NCBI RefSeq assembly: GCF_000003815.2
Contig: NC_049986.1
Coordinates: 5,328,484 to 5,392,483 of the forward strand
Length of the DNA: 64,000 bases
Reading direction: 5' to 3'
DNA from: Branchiostoma floridae
Taxonomy: Eukaryota; Chordata; Leptocardii; Amphioxiformes; Branchiostomatidae
The notes beneath the pieces were generated by a model that saw only the letters and a program-made list of their open reading frames with translations, was not told where the DNA came from and did no database searches. A program made the translations under genes and the position numbers. Below are positions 12,061 to 23,800 of this stretch, one piece after another. Each line of letters opens with the position of its first letter. Position 1 is the stretch's first letter.

Positions 12061-12243
12061 TTTAAATCATTGAAGTGCCAAATGTAACGGAGAAAAAGAT
12101 TATGGTTATGAGATATACGTGGTACCAGTTGGAAAAATCATTTTCATTCACATAATTCAAGGTGAAATGCTGTTTCTATTATGTATAAATAAGCATATAT
12201 CATACGTCTGTATAATCAAATTGAAAAGCTCATTATCATATAG

Positions 12244-12445
12244 CCAGGCGCCGTACGCGTGGACCAATCAGACGGCGCCGTTCCATGTTGGTTATGACGC
12301 CGTAACACATAGATTCCGGCCAGCCCGGTGTGTATCGGTCCTTCTGACTGGTCAGAATGAATCGACACCCACACCGGTGCAAATCGAAATCGGTGTCGGT
12401 GTCGATTCATATCAACCAATCAGAAGGAGCCATACACAGGAAAGT
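12244..12445. repeat. two adjacent hairpins, GC-rich
   Basis: The first has arms GGCGCCGT and ACGGCGCC around a CCAAT box. The second has arms TGAATCGACACCCACACCG and CGGTGTCGGTGTCGATTCA, with outer arms around CCTTCTGAC/AATCAGAAGG. It looks like a small fold-back element; no gene was seen. Confidence 0.65.
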
Positions 12446-13079
12446 AAGGAATATGCAGGCATTGGCAAATCGAAAAGAGCGAAACATATGCCAGAGCATA
12501 GGGAATAAGTACAGACTGCAAGGGGGGAATGACTCCTTCTGTTAACATAGATATTGAGTTTTGTTGTTCTAAAAAGCCAAAGACTGCAAAGTTTCGAATG
12601 TTTTCTGTGGAAGTTTTGGTTTTAAAATGCAATCTGTAATCTCCTTACTAATGTATGTACCAAAGAACAAATGTGAATTTTCAGAAATCTGACAAAGGAA
12701 TCCACACGTAACGTTATAGTACCAAGGGATCTATGCGTCATACAGGAGTTTGCAACGTTAATGACCCGATTGTTCCTCGGTGTATACGCCTGGTCTGTTG
12801 CTATAACCACCTTCGCTCACTCGGTGGTTTTATGAAAGGCCCAGTTTTATGACACCATATACACCTCGGGGCGGGTCATTCACACTTAATTATTGCCCTT
12901 TATAATGATATTATATAACATAATATGATCATGAAACCTAGGGCTATTTAGATGAGTATGTCGCAGCAAAGAAGCGTCGACATTACCCTTAATCATACAT
13001 GTATGTCTGTTATTGTAATGGTTAACATTATGTGCCCAGCCTGTATAAATTTCCGTTATAATAATACATCATCTCTAAT
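12446..13079. other. no gene recognised
   Basis: AT-rich sequence without a supported gene or clear repeat. Confidence 0.4.
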
Positions 13080-15105
13080 GAAGTCCAGTTATTGAAAACA
13101 ATGGAATTATACAATTTCCTCATTAATTATGCAAATTAAGTTTTTATTTGCATAACATGTATATCATTATGAACATCTTTGCCTAAGGTACCCGCATGCC
13201 TAATATGATGCCAATCCGTCAATCCTTTCTGCAGTTATCTTCTTTGGAATGTCTCGACAAAAACGCCCCTGCAGTTCCAAAATTAAACGTTAGGGGGCTG
13301 AAAATTGCCCCACTTTGTCATGACACTAAAAGCTATCTACCACCCAAGTTTCAAGACCATATCAGGTCCAAGACAAGAGATACATAGAAAAAAAATGCTA
13401 TGATTGAATGTTGTCATTAATTATGCAAATTTGCTCCTATTTTGCATAATTAGTATTTCATTTTGTACAACATTGTCTGAGGTACCTACATACCAAAAAT
13501 CATGAAAATCCGTTGTTCCCTTCTTGAGTTATCCTCTTCAGAAGTTTTTGACAAAAATGCCCCTGCTATCCCAAAACTAGACGCTAGGGAGCCCAAACTT
13601 ATGTCATTTCTTTCTGAGCACAAGAGCTATCTAATACTAAAAAATCATGACCATAGCATGTTCAGAACACCGAGATAGCAAAACCGAAAGTTGCGCTGCA
13701 GTACTAAGGGGAGCCGCTAGGGGGCCCAAAATCTAATTATTTCCAGCTTTCATCACACACTTCCAACACACCAAGTATGAAACCAAGGAGGTTGAAAGAG
13801 GGAAAGGAGTCGGCTCATAATTAGCACATTGCCGCGGCCTTTGTTTTGCCCTGTTAAACCCTGCTGTGTCCCATTGTTCAGGGTGGCCGGCGGCAGTCCT
13901 TTGTAACCATGTTTGACTCCCCATAAAAGCCGCATAATGAGCCAGTCATGACCTCATGGCAGCGGCAGGGACCGAGGCCGGCCCGATTAGAAGTCGAAGC
14001 CCCTTCGGTTTCCGACAATTTCCTTATTTGGATTGCGCAGTAGAGCTGCGCAGAAATCGGCATTCGAAAGAAAACAACATGGCGATCATGCCGATAGTTT
14101 GTTTTTCCTTCTACGACGAACATGGGTTTGTTTACAGCCATTTCTTTGGACTTATGTCATTTTTTTGGCCTTAGAAATATGGAGAAATATGTATAGATTT
14201 ATGTTCTTATTACAAACATATAGCACTTTTCCAAAATAAACTTGAGGTTTTTACGTATTATACAGGTCTTTGTCGTTCCATTCATGTAGTGTTTGGCGGT
14301 GGGCACTTACGATTTTTCCTGGGGTCTTAGCCTTCTTTTTCTGTATCAAAGTTGAGCTTGATAAGGTCTCCATGGATGATCTGGTGCAAAGGGTGAAGTT
14401 GGGGCATCAAATAAATCTCCTTGCGAGGCGAATTTTGAGAGGCTAGTTTTCTCGACAAGCTGGACAACATGCCTCTAGATAAATTCTTATTTTTGAATTA
14501 TTTTCCAAAAAGAGTTAATAATTTTTCTGGGATGTTTTTATCACAGACTTTATCATGATTCCTTCCATCTCATTTAGCCAGCCACCGTATTCGTAGGCTT
14601 GAAAACATAATGCAACAGTCCCGCTTGTTTGACTGCAAGTTTCAAGCCTGCCGTGCGTCGGAGATCCTCCGTCATGGGGCTTGATTTCCGTGCTATCGGC
14701 ATCTATATAATATAATAATAAAGCAAAGAGCGTTGTTGCTGTTCTTCTATCTACAACTCTCAACTTTTCAAAATCGTCCCCAAAGTTATTCTATTGTTAT
14801 GTTGCCCGGCCATGCTGTTGTCATTTATAATAGAGTGAACAATGAAAACAATGCCGATAGTCGGCTGGGTGTATGTAAATCAAGACCAATTCGCACCCCA
14901 ATGTTAATATTTTTTTCACAAGTGAGTCGAAGATGGTTGAAAAGGGACAAATTATGAGCCGACTCCTTCCCCTCTTTCAACCTCTTTCAACCTCCTTGAT
15001 GAAACCAATCCACTCTACCGTTCATGAGTTATCTTGTTTACACACACACAGACACACAGACAAACGCAGGGTAAAATATAACCTCCATGACATTTCATGG
15101 AGGTA
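13080..15105 (-). mobile_element. HINE-like element, reverse, split by a later insertion
   Basis: The left terminal hairpin (CCTCCATGAAA...TGTCATGGAGG in reverse) is at about 15081-15104. The modules continue at 15006-15080 and then from 13776 back to about 13080. The continuity is broken by a 1215-bp TIR element at 13784-14998. The gene-like stretches inside are not coding. Confidence 0.65.
13784..14998. mobile_element. TIR element nested in HINE, 1215 bp
   Basis: The ends are inverted repeats: CAAGGAGGTTGAAAGAGG, then GGAGTCGGCTCATAATT, at the left, with the mirror at the right. The right arm carries an extra copy of the TTTCAACCTC unit. It is flanked by ATGAAAC at 13777-13783 and 14999-15005. 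The interrupted HINE reads through correctly when the element is removed. Superfamily is unassigned; no transposase ORF. Confidence 0.75.
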
Positions 15106-15378
15106 ATAATCAAACTTTCTTTATTGGGTACTATGACTGACTTTGGCTCTCTTGTTTTGTGACGTAGCGTTACTCACATAGTCAGCTCTGGTGTTGGAAC
15201 TTTGAATGTTGGATAATTACAAGTTACCAAGGTAAAGGGAGTGTTACATGATGCATTGATAATGTAACAATGATTGACATTATTGATCAAATGTAAGTAT
15301 CGGAACTCCTGACAGAGAATCGCGGAACGATAGGTGCAGTGTAAGAAACAACAGTTTCTAACTCAAATGCTAAGGCTT

Positions 15379-15757
15379 GCCTAAGCATTTTCACCAACCC
15401 TAGCCTATGAGATTCGTACTAACATTATATGATACGCACGAATCACTATGTGAAAACGCACGAATCTTATGAAAATTAGAAAATTAGACGAATCACTATG
15501 CGAAAACGTACGAATCGCACGAATCACTATGTGACACACACGAACCTTATGCGATTTGCACAAACCTTATACGAAACAGGGTCACGTGACATTACGTCAT
15601 TCGCATAAAGTTCGTGCGAATCACATAAGGTTCGTGCGTTTTCGCATAGTGATTCGTTCGTGTGATTTTCATAAGATTCTTTCGTTTCATCATAGTGATT
15701 CGTGCGTATCACATAATGTTTGCACGAATCTCATAGGGTTCGTGCAAATGCTTAGGC
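15379..15757. mobile_element. fold-back element with iterated ACGAATCACTATG
   Basis: The two arms of about 185 bp are inverted copies. They start GCCTAAGCATTT and contain repeated ACGAATCACTATG and ACGAACCTTATG units. The centre holds GTCACGTGAC. No ORF in it has known features. Confidence 0.75.
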
Positions 15758-15831
15758 ACCCCTGCACACTTAGTGATAGAAAGCTTACCAAGTTCTGGAT
15801 GTTGTATGAAATTAAAGAAAACGCTTTAACA

Positions 15832-16050
15832 AAAGTTCACCTTTATCCGCGGGGTAACCTATATCCGTTGTTTAAAAAAAAAACAAGGCATTTACTTAGG
15901 GATGCTTAGTCAACGGTTGGTGGTTTCAAATTGCAATATTTGTTTTAAATCAGTTTGAAGCCACCGTCGGCCGACTTGACATTACAATTACCCCCGTTTC
16001 TAAAAGCAACGAATATAGGTTACCCTACGGATAAAGGCGAACTAGTGTTA
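15832..16050. mobile_element. fold-back MITE
   Basis: Inverted ends TTCACCTTTATCCGCGGGGT and the mirror near 16010-16050 surround an inner inverted pair (GGTGGTTTCAAATT / AGTTTGAAGCCACC). A related half copy is at the window start. Confidence 0.65.
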
Positions 16051-17480
16051 CCACTTCAAGGTCAAGCTGTTGCCAGTAGCAAAATGACTAAAAGGTAAAT
16101 GTGATTTCATATGTCGATGCCACAGGATAAAGTCGTCTGACATTTCTATCCCATACTGTTATATCCACCAGCAAGCTCATTAATATTCCGTGCAGGTCCA
16201 TGTACGTGCGACATTGTTCTCTGTGGTAACGTGGTGTAAAACTCGCCAACAACACAGTTAGGGTGGAACCAGCGTAGCTCAATACAGAGCCAGTCTATCG
16301 AGACGACGTTGACATAATGAAATTAGGCTTCCTGTTTTCTTTACCGTTGAGGAACTATATTTTTTTTAATGTTGTTGTTGTTGTTGTTGTTTTTGAGTCT
16401 CGAAGAGATTGTAGCACTGGAGACCTTTAGAGCTGGTATGTTATGTAGACATCATCACAGCTTTTTGTTCAGCCGAGTTAGACTACATGGATGCACACAA
16501 ACCGACATGTTACTAAGGTGTTACATTCCGTCAGTTAACCCTTGTGCAGCTTTTTTTAAAGCACTTGCGACCCTTTCAGAGTACAAAAAATCTCTCTGTT
16601 TGTAATAGTCAATATGATATTTTCAAGCCAGAACAGCTCCTATGGAAGAGCACAGATGAATGGTCAAGCCCTGCCCACTTTCCCACGCTGCTACGGCGGT
16701 CACCTTAGTTCACCTGAGATATTTGGCAGAGTCCATTCTCCAGTAGTCTTACTCTTTCTTGTTGAGGACATGGTAGGCTGGCCGTCACAGGCGTTCCGAC
16801 AGGATGTTTACGCGCTCGTTTAGAGGATCGTCCGTATGAATGGCCATTAGCTGGGCTTGGAAGGGAAGACTTAAGCCGCTTGCTGCTGTGTAGCAAGCCT
16901 GGGGGGCTGCTGGAGATCTCGCCTGCTTGCCAAATCTCATTCAGCTGCCGGAAACTTTTAACTTCTGACAAAGCCGGTCCGAGCTTCGCGTGTGGAGGTC
17001 TTGGGGTATCTACTCTCCCCTGGGAGGTTTTCAGTGCGGACGTAGGGTCAAGAGCGGGGGCAGGTGGGACAAGTGTTTCAAAGCATCTACAATATGCAAA
17101 AAAGGCATCGCACAGTCATTTGTGACGTACGTAGAAGCTTATCGGGTACTATAAACGCACATCACGCAAAGAGTCGTAATACATTGGACTTACAGTAGCT
17201 TGTGTGATGATATTGTTCCTATCAGGATTGCAGCTTTGTGCACCTCAAGTGTGTCCCAAGGGCCAGTTTTGTGTTACCATTCTCGGAGCTTAACCCGTGA
17301 TCTAATCAGTTACCTCTTCACTGCCGCAAATACCAACAGGCCGCATATTTTGGCGCTTTTCCCCTACGGAAATGTTTAACGGTTGAAACGTGACAACAAA
17401 GCGTGTCATCGGCACGCGGCTACATTATATCCATAGACATCCAGGACGTGTTAAACGGCATGTCTTCTCTGTTCTCAGAT
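16051..17480. other. 5' flank of the pappalysin gene
   Basis: It has a (GTT)n tract at about 16373-16392. No convincing TATA box or other core promoter element was identified. The 5' UTR probably lies in the last few hundred bases, where the open frame extends up to 17403. Confidence 0.4.
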
Positions 17481-17877
17481 ATGCTGGAGAGAAGGCGCTC
17501 GGTCAGGCTTCTGACGCTGGCCTTTTACGTGCTACATGTGATCGGCCACGTGAACCCAACATCGACTCTACATGTCAAATATCAGCAGCAGAAGGCCAAA
17601 AGTGAACGTGCAGCAGGCAAACTATTCCAGCGGAGCCAACAGACTTGTACTTCGCTAGACAAGTCGGTTCATCCCGACCATCCCCACCTGCGGCACCCCC
17701 GGGCTGCTCCCGGGGGGGACAAGTTCGGAAAGGCGCTGTACTTCAGTGGGAACGAGGTACTCAAGTTGAAGGGTCCCAACAGCGTCAATGACTACTCCAC
17801 CATCCCGCGAGAGGCTTTCACGGTGGAGGCTTGGGTGAAACCAGAGGGAGGCCAGGACAACCCGGCCGTCATTATGG
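17481..17877 (+). CDS. pappalysin exon 1: signal peptide and start of LamG
   Basis: This exon encodes a basic N-terminus (MLERRR), a hydrophobic stretch [13 protein letters not shown] that fits a signal peptide, and a basic, poorly conserved pro-like region. It ends in the first LamG strands (GKALYFSG, then FTVEAWVKP). The donor GTGAGTG follows position 17877 and leaves one base of a Gly codon (phase 1). The open frame extends upstream to an ATG at 17403, so the true start could be earlier. Confidence 0.85.
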
Positions 17878-20800
17878 GTGAGTGTAGCCTTCATGCCAGT
17901 CGTCACCTTGACTAAATCAAACCTAGCATTTAGCTGAGTTTCCTCAACACAGCTGGCTGTCAATTACTGGATGTTGTGACGTATGAAGGTAAAGTCGTTA
18001 CATGTAGTAAGATGCTGATGCAAAAGCTAACGGAAATCGACATTCAACATGATTATTATAACCCTGACAAATTTACACTGGTACCATTTGTTTGATATTT
18101 AATTTCAGTTCAATACTATATGCCTGTAACTATTTTAGAGTGACCTTGTCGTATAGCAGCACTAGTAACAATGACAGTTACAGGGTAGCAAACTGGTATC
18201 ACACTGGAATATAAACTTTCTTTCTTTCAACTGCAGTAGATACTATCAGTCATGATTGGGACTATAGAAGACAAACAAAGAGGACAGGTGTGATCTTGTA
18301 ACGTTAATGAGCAGTTTGATTTTTTTGCTGACTAAAGCGCCATCATATGCGATGCAATGTAAGATATGGCTGTCCCCGTCCAACCACATAAGATTTGACA
18401 ACATCAGACGTCAGACCTTAGATCTTTGTCTGGCGGAGGTATGTACAGTTCAAGTACATTGTTTCCACTCTTTGATAAAGCTCCAGGCAGGTGCATGGCA
18501 GACGCTGTTTTGCGATGGCTTTAAGAAAGGCAGGTTAAGGCGCATAAAGAAGTTGTTGCAATAGGTTATCGTGAGGCTGACGAATCTTGGCCGATACCGT
18601 CTCTTGTACTCCCACAACGACATGGCGTTTCGGACTGTGCCGATGGTATATATACTGCACTGGTAAAGTACTGCACTACGAAAGGTCGGGGAGCAAAGTG
18701 AATTCTGAAAATAAAAACATGAAATGGAAACAGATCTACAGTGGATGTCACTTAAAGATAGAAGAAAAATTATGCAAAAGATGACTAATAAACTGGTAGA
18801 CGTACCAATTTGTAATCAATACTAGTAGAGAGGCAACAGCTCATATCCAGGATTGATGTGTTCAAAAATTCATATCTTCCAAGAACTATCGTGGAATGCT
18901 GGCGTACTCCCGGAGAACTCTCATTAGATAGCTTTAACAGAGCTTGCTCAGATATGAAAACCCTAAGCTTTACAGATTAATATACAGAAGCTGGTGTGTT
19001 ATGTCGTAGGGCATTATACCACCTGTACAGATACATATACAGACGCTTGTGTGTTTGTATGCGGTAGGGTATACAAGTCATACAGATGCACGTGGAAGTT
19101 TCATATGTCATGCTTTTTGGCACAACGCTTAGATTGTAAAACTGCCGCAACATTTCATAATCCGAGGCTGCTACAATAATGATGGACTGTACCGAGTTAT
19201 GTATCTGCACCTGACAACTGCTGTAACAAACTCCCTCCACATTTTCCACTTCGTTTCCAGTCCTTAGTGATCCTTTATTTTGCTGAGTGCTTCAAGTGGC
19301 CAAAGTAATGCCCGTGTTTTCTGTCAACACGGACTCCGCCTTGGCTCTTAATTCCGTTGAGCCAATTTGAAGACTAGAAGAACGTTGTTCTACAGTAAAA
19401 GCTTTCAATCCTTACTTAAACTTTGTCTGACCCCCTGGGCCCTTTCCACGCCATAATCCGCAAATCCCTCTGCCACCAAAGGAAAAAAATAACGTCTGAC
19501 GTGAATGTTATGCCTCTTAGTCAACCATGGGAGATTGCCGATCGCAAGCAAACACACGACAAACTGCCGACAACAAGCTGAAGTTTCCATTAGGGATCAT
19601 TGTACCACTGTGGCAGCGTACCAACTCTCTATCCCCGTCAGGACCTCAGATAAGTGGGTCTCCGACGTTCTGAAAATACTTACTTGGCAATGGAAAGATT
19701 TTATTTTGCGTTTGATCTGCCGGAGAATAGCATGTTTCTCTGCAGGAATGCTGGACATGTAGTCTAGGGTTATCCAGACCCAGATGTTAGGTCGGAGTAG
19801 GGTGCGTGAGCGCTGCCACGGGGGACATGGATAGCTTAAGGCTAACATCCCAAGGGGAGGTCATTTATGAAAAAGTACACTTGGCGAATCCAAGACAGTA
19901 ATTCTGAGAACTACCACCGAACCGTCTTCCCTGCTTCTTGTCAAAAGGTTCCGTTCAGCCTCCCTATCGCTGATGCCAAATCCACTTGACTCTCTGACCG
20001 AATTCTTGCGTGGCAGGCAAAAGATCTTACGTGAGCGACTTTACCACACATATAGAAGATCATACGAGCATGAAACCACTTGGTTCCACTCGACAGGCTG
20101 CCATGGTTTTCGTTACGCTTTGTTAAGTGCTGCTACCTCTCTTTACCCATGCTTTCACAGTAGTTATCCAGAACATCCACGGAGAGATAAAAATAGCTCC
20201 CCGGTCGGCAGTGACATATAGGTAAAAATCAGGTTTTTCTATATATAACCTGTTTTCATGGTAGGTTACCTATTTTAACACGCAGATTAATTTGCTATGG
20301 CAGGATTGGATTAGTCCTGGTTCATGGGCTGAAGGCTCACAGTACGTTTTTCTCTATTGGAAGTGCAGCAGATAACGGCCGCTGACAATACTCCTATTTC
20401 CGTTCCCTTGTTAGGTTGCTTTTTCGCGTGCCTCGTAGACATTAGTAAGTACTCAACGTCCCGAACAAGAACTGTCTATTGAAGTAGTTATAACCACCAA
20501 CTTATGAAAAGATTGAAATAGTCTCCCTCTGTCATCAAATCTATTACAGCACCCTTGAAGAAGACTACTTCCCAAACCCACTGCGACATAGTTCCCTATG
20601 TCGCAAACTGTAGCTTTGGCCAGTCAAGTCTATCCACCAATTTCTACTTTCTCTAGCGACACGTGGAGCTTGGTAGACTCTTTGAAACTTTGAAACTTTA
20701 TTAGAATAACCATTAGCGGTGGACCCTATTTGTTATCTGTCTAATAAGCAAATTTCTACTACTTCAACTTTTATAGTGACCTGGGAGCCTGGTAGAGGTA

Positions 20801-23800
20801 AGGGTCTGGGACTGGGTATAGAATGTGTTTGCGCAATCTCTCCCTGTACTGGGAGCGCAAATTATGCTTTGGTGCATTTGGAAATAAGGGATCCCGCCAG
20901 GTAGTTTGCGGGCTGTTCCTTTTTACACCCGGGCGCGACCCTTAAGGCGGTATCTAACTGCACTTGGGGCACTGGTGCGGCACTGCACGAACCCCGCAGT
21001 GCCGCACCGGTACCCCAAATACAGTGAGATACTACCTTTACGTGGTCCCGTGGGACACCCTGCGGATACCAGGTTTTATTTGCCATACACTGTACCGTGT
21101 ACAACTGTTGAGCAATGCAGTTCTTTCAGTCATGTTTTTTAGGAGCGCGGCCAGGTCCCAGATTTTCAGAGTTGAAATCAAACCTGACGACAGAAAGATG
21201 CTGTAAAGCTAATAGCACAACCCGCCGTACGTAGAAATACGTGCTGTCTACGTGCCAAAACGTGGGCAATCTGCCAGTGGGATCCGTAAGTGGTACCGCC
21301 TCCGTACGAACTCGTAGGGAATCCGACGGATTTTGAAGCACGCAGGTCTACACGGCGTAGAACTTTACGTGCAGGCAAAACTTTGTGTGCCATCGGGCTG
21401 CGGATTCGCCCCATGTACGTGCCAGGACGGGTGACGCGCCTGCCCTTTACAGATTGAACGCTTTCAGAAATACGTGGCGGACGTGGCCTCCCCCAAAACG
21501 TACGGACAAATTACACGTACAGTGGGTTGTGCCCTTAGCTTTACATAGTTGGGAGAACACCGAGAGGTACCCCCGCGGTATCCGGCAGTCCACTAGGACA
21601 AATTTGTGGTTTCAGAGCTTTGCTGGAGGCCACAACCCCGACGGGCACCGGCGCAATTGTGATCGTAGCATAAGTCATGCTAGGGCCAAGGGAGTGCTTT
21701 ATCTAATATCACACGTTTGTCGCTTATCTAAATTCCCAATTAGCAAGCGACAAGAATACTTTACAAAGCACGTGTTCTTGATTATACCGCGACGTTCTGG
21801 GGGGGATTGAGATATCTATCCAAAGTTTAAAAGTGGTTTTGCCATTTTTGTATCAATTAAGCAAAAACGCTACTCATTTGCATGTTTGGTATCTGTTTAT
21901 TTACACTTTGAATAAAAGTTAAACATTTATTGAAGTCCAGTTGTGGAATTATAGATTTTCCTAATCAATGCTCATTAGCATTAGTCCTCATTGTATAGCG
22001 ATTCTATCTAATTGCACACATAATTGCCCAAGCTACCTACATGCCCCATAAATGGAAATCTGTCGTTCCTGTCTTCATTTACCCTCTTTGGAATATTTTG
22101 ACAAAAACGCCCCTGCGAAAATGTACTGTTTCACACCAACCCTTTGCAGAAATTCACTTATGCCAAAACATCATCCCACTCCAAAATGGATTTTTAAAAA
22201 GTTGGCCGCCCCAATACAAGAACGTTCTCTTCCAGAACACCCATGTCTATGCAAAATGGACCGGTCTATGTGACCCATTTTCCATTCCTAGTGCTAGAGC
22301 TACCCCTATACCAAATTCTAGTTCAGGTGGCAAGGGCGTTTTTGTCAAAATATGAAAAAAATGTGCGCCACTTTGTCTTGCCCTCAATCTGCCACCGAAA
22401 TATCAGATGATAGTGCAGACAAATGAGCCATGACGACCATGTATCATGCCATGCGCATTCCCAAGTGACGATGATATATTCCAGCGGTAACATCAATAGA
22501 ATACTTCCACTAAAAGTAAAAAGTAAGAACTAGGGCTTCTGAAAACGGCAAAAAAAATCCCCAACTTCAACAATTTCAAGTAATGTATGCCCAAAGTGAA
22601 AGTGAAGTTCAGGGGTCACATGACCGTGAAGACACGGTATTTCGCGGTAACACCATAGACTGCAATCTAATATCATAATAGAAAAATATTCGAAGTGGAT
22701 TTAATTTCGCGGTGAAGTGGTCACCGCGAAAACCGCGAACATTAATCCACCGCGAACATTTCTGCATTTACAGTAGTTTTGTCTAAAATGACCAAAAAAG
22801 ACGAAATTTTTGAGGCCCCTACAAAAAAGTGAGAAAAATACGCCTGGGTGTATTAGCTAACTCTTCCTGCATGCCAAATTTCCGCGTATTTACCCCAATA
22901 ATAAAAAAATGAATGCATTTGAAGATTTGGCAGAAGAACACGAAGAAGAGGAGGAAACGCAAAATATAACTAGGGTTTGGCGACCTTATTCCTCCATGAA
23001 ATATTTACACCTTTTGTACATTTTTTAATGCAAATAACATAGACATTTACATAAGTTATGCCTGGTCATGTTCATCATTGATTAGCTTACACATGGCACA
23101 ATTAAAAAATCTCATAATTTATGATTCAGCATTTTTGCCATTTTGGCATCAATTATGCAAATCAATTATCAGATGCATGTTTGATATCTGTCTTTTCCAC
23201 CAGTCATGAATTACATGTGCTACATTTATTGAAGTCCAGATATGGAAAAAAATAGAATCATTTTCCTCATCAATTATTCAAATTGAGTCCTCATTTGCAT
23301 AGCATGTATATCATTGTGAACATCTTTGCCTAAGCTAACTGCATGCCCAAATTGATGGAAATCTGTCTTTCCTTTCTTCAGTTATCCTCTTTGGAATGTT
23401 TGACAAAAATGGCCATGCAGTTCCAAAATTCAACATCCTGACGCCAAAACCTACCTGCAAATCTTAAGACCGTATCATGTCTGGGACAAGAGATTGAAAA
23501 TGCCATGATAGAATATTCTAATTAATTTGCATATTTTCTATTTTATTTTGCACATGTTTGTCAAAGCTATCTAACGTTACATACCAATAATCATGAAAAT
23601 CCGTTATTCCTATCTTTAGTTATCCTCTTCGAAAGGTTTTCACAAAAATGCCCCCGCAATTTCAAGCCTAGTTGCTAGGGAGCGCAAACTCACGTCACTT
23701 ATTCCCGAGCACAAGAGCTATCCAACACCCCAAAATCGTGACCATAGCTTGTTCAAAACGTGAGATATGAAAACCGGAAGTTCCACTGCAGTACCAAGGG

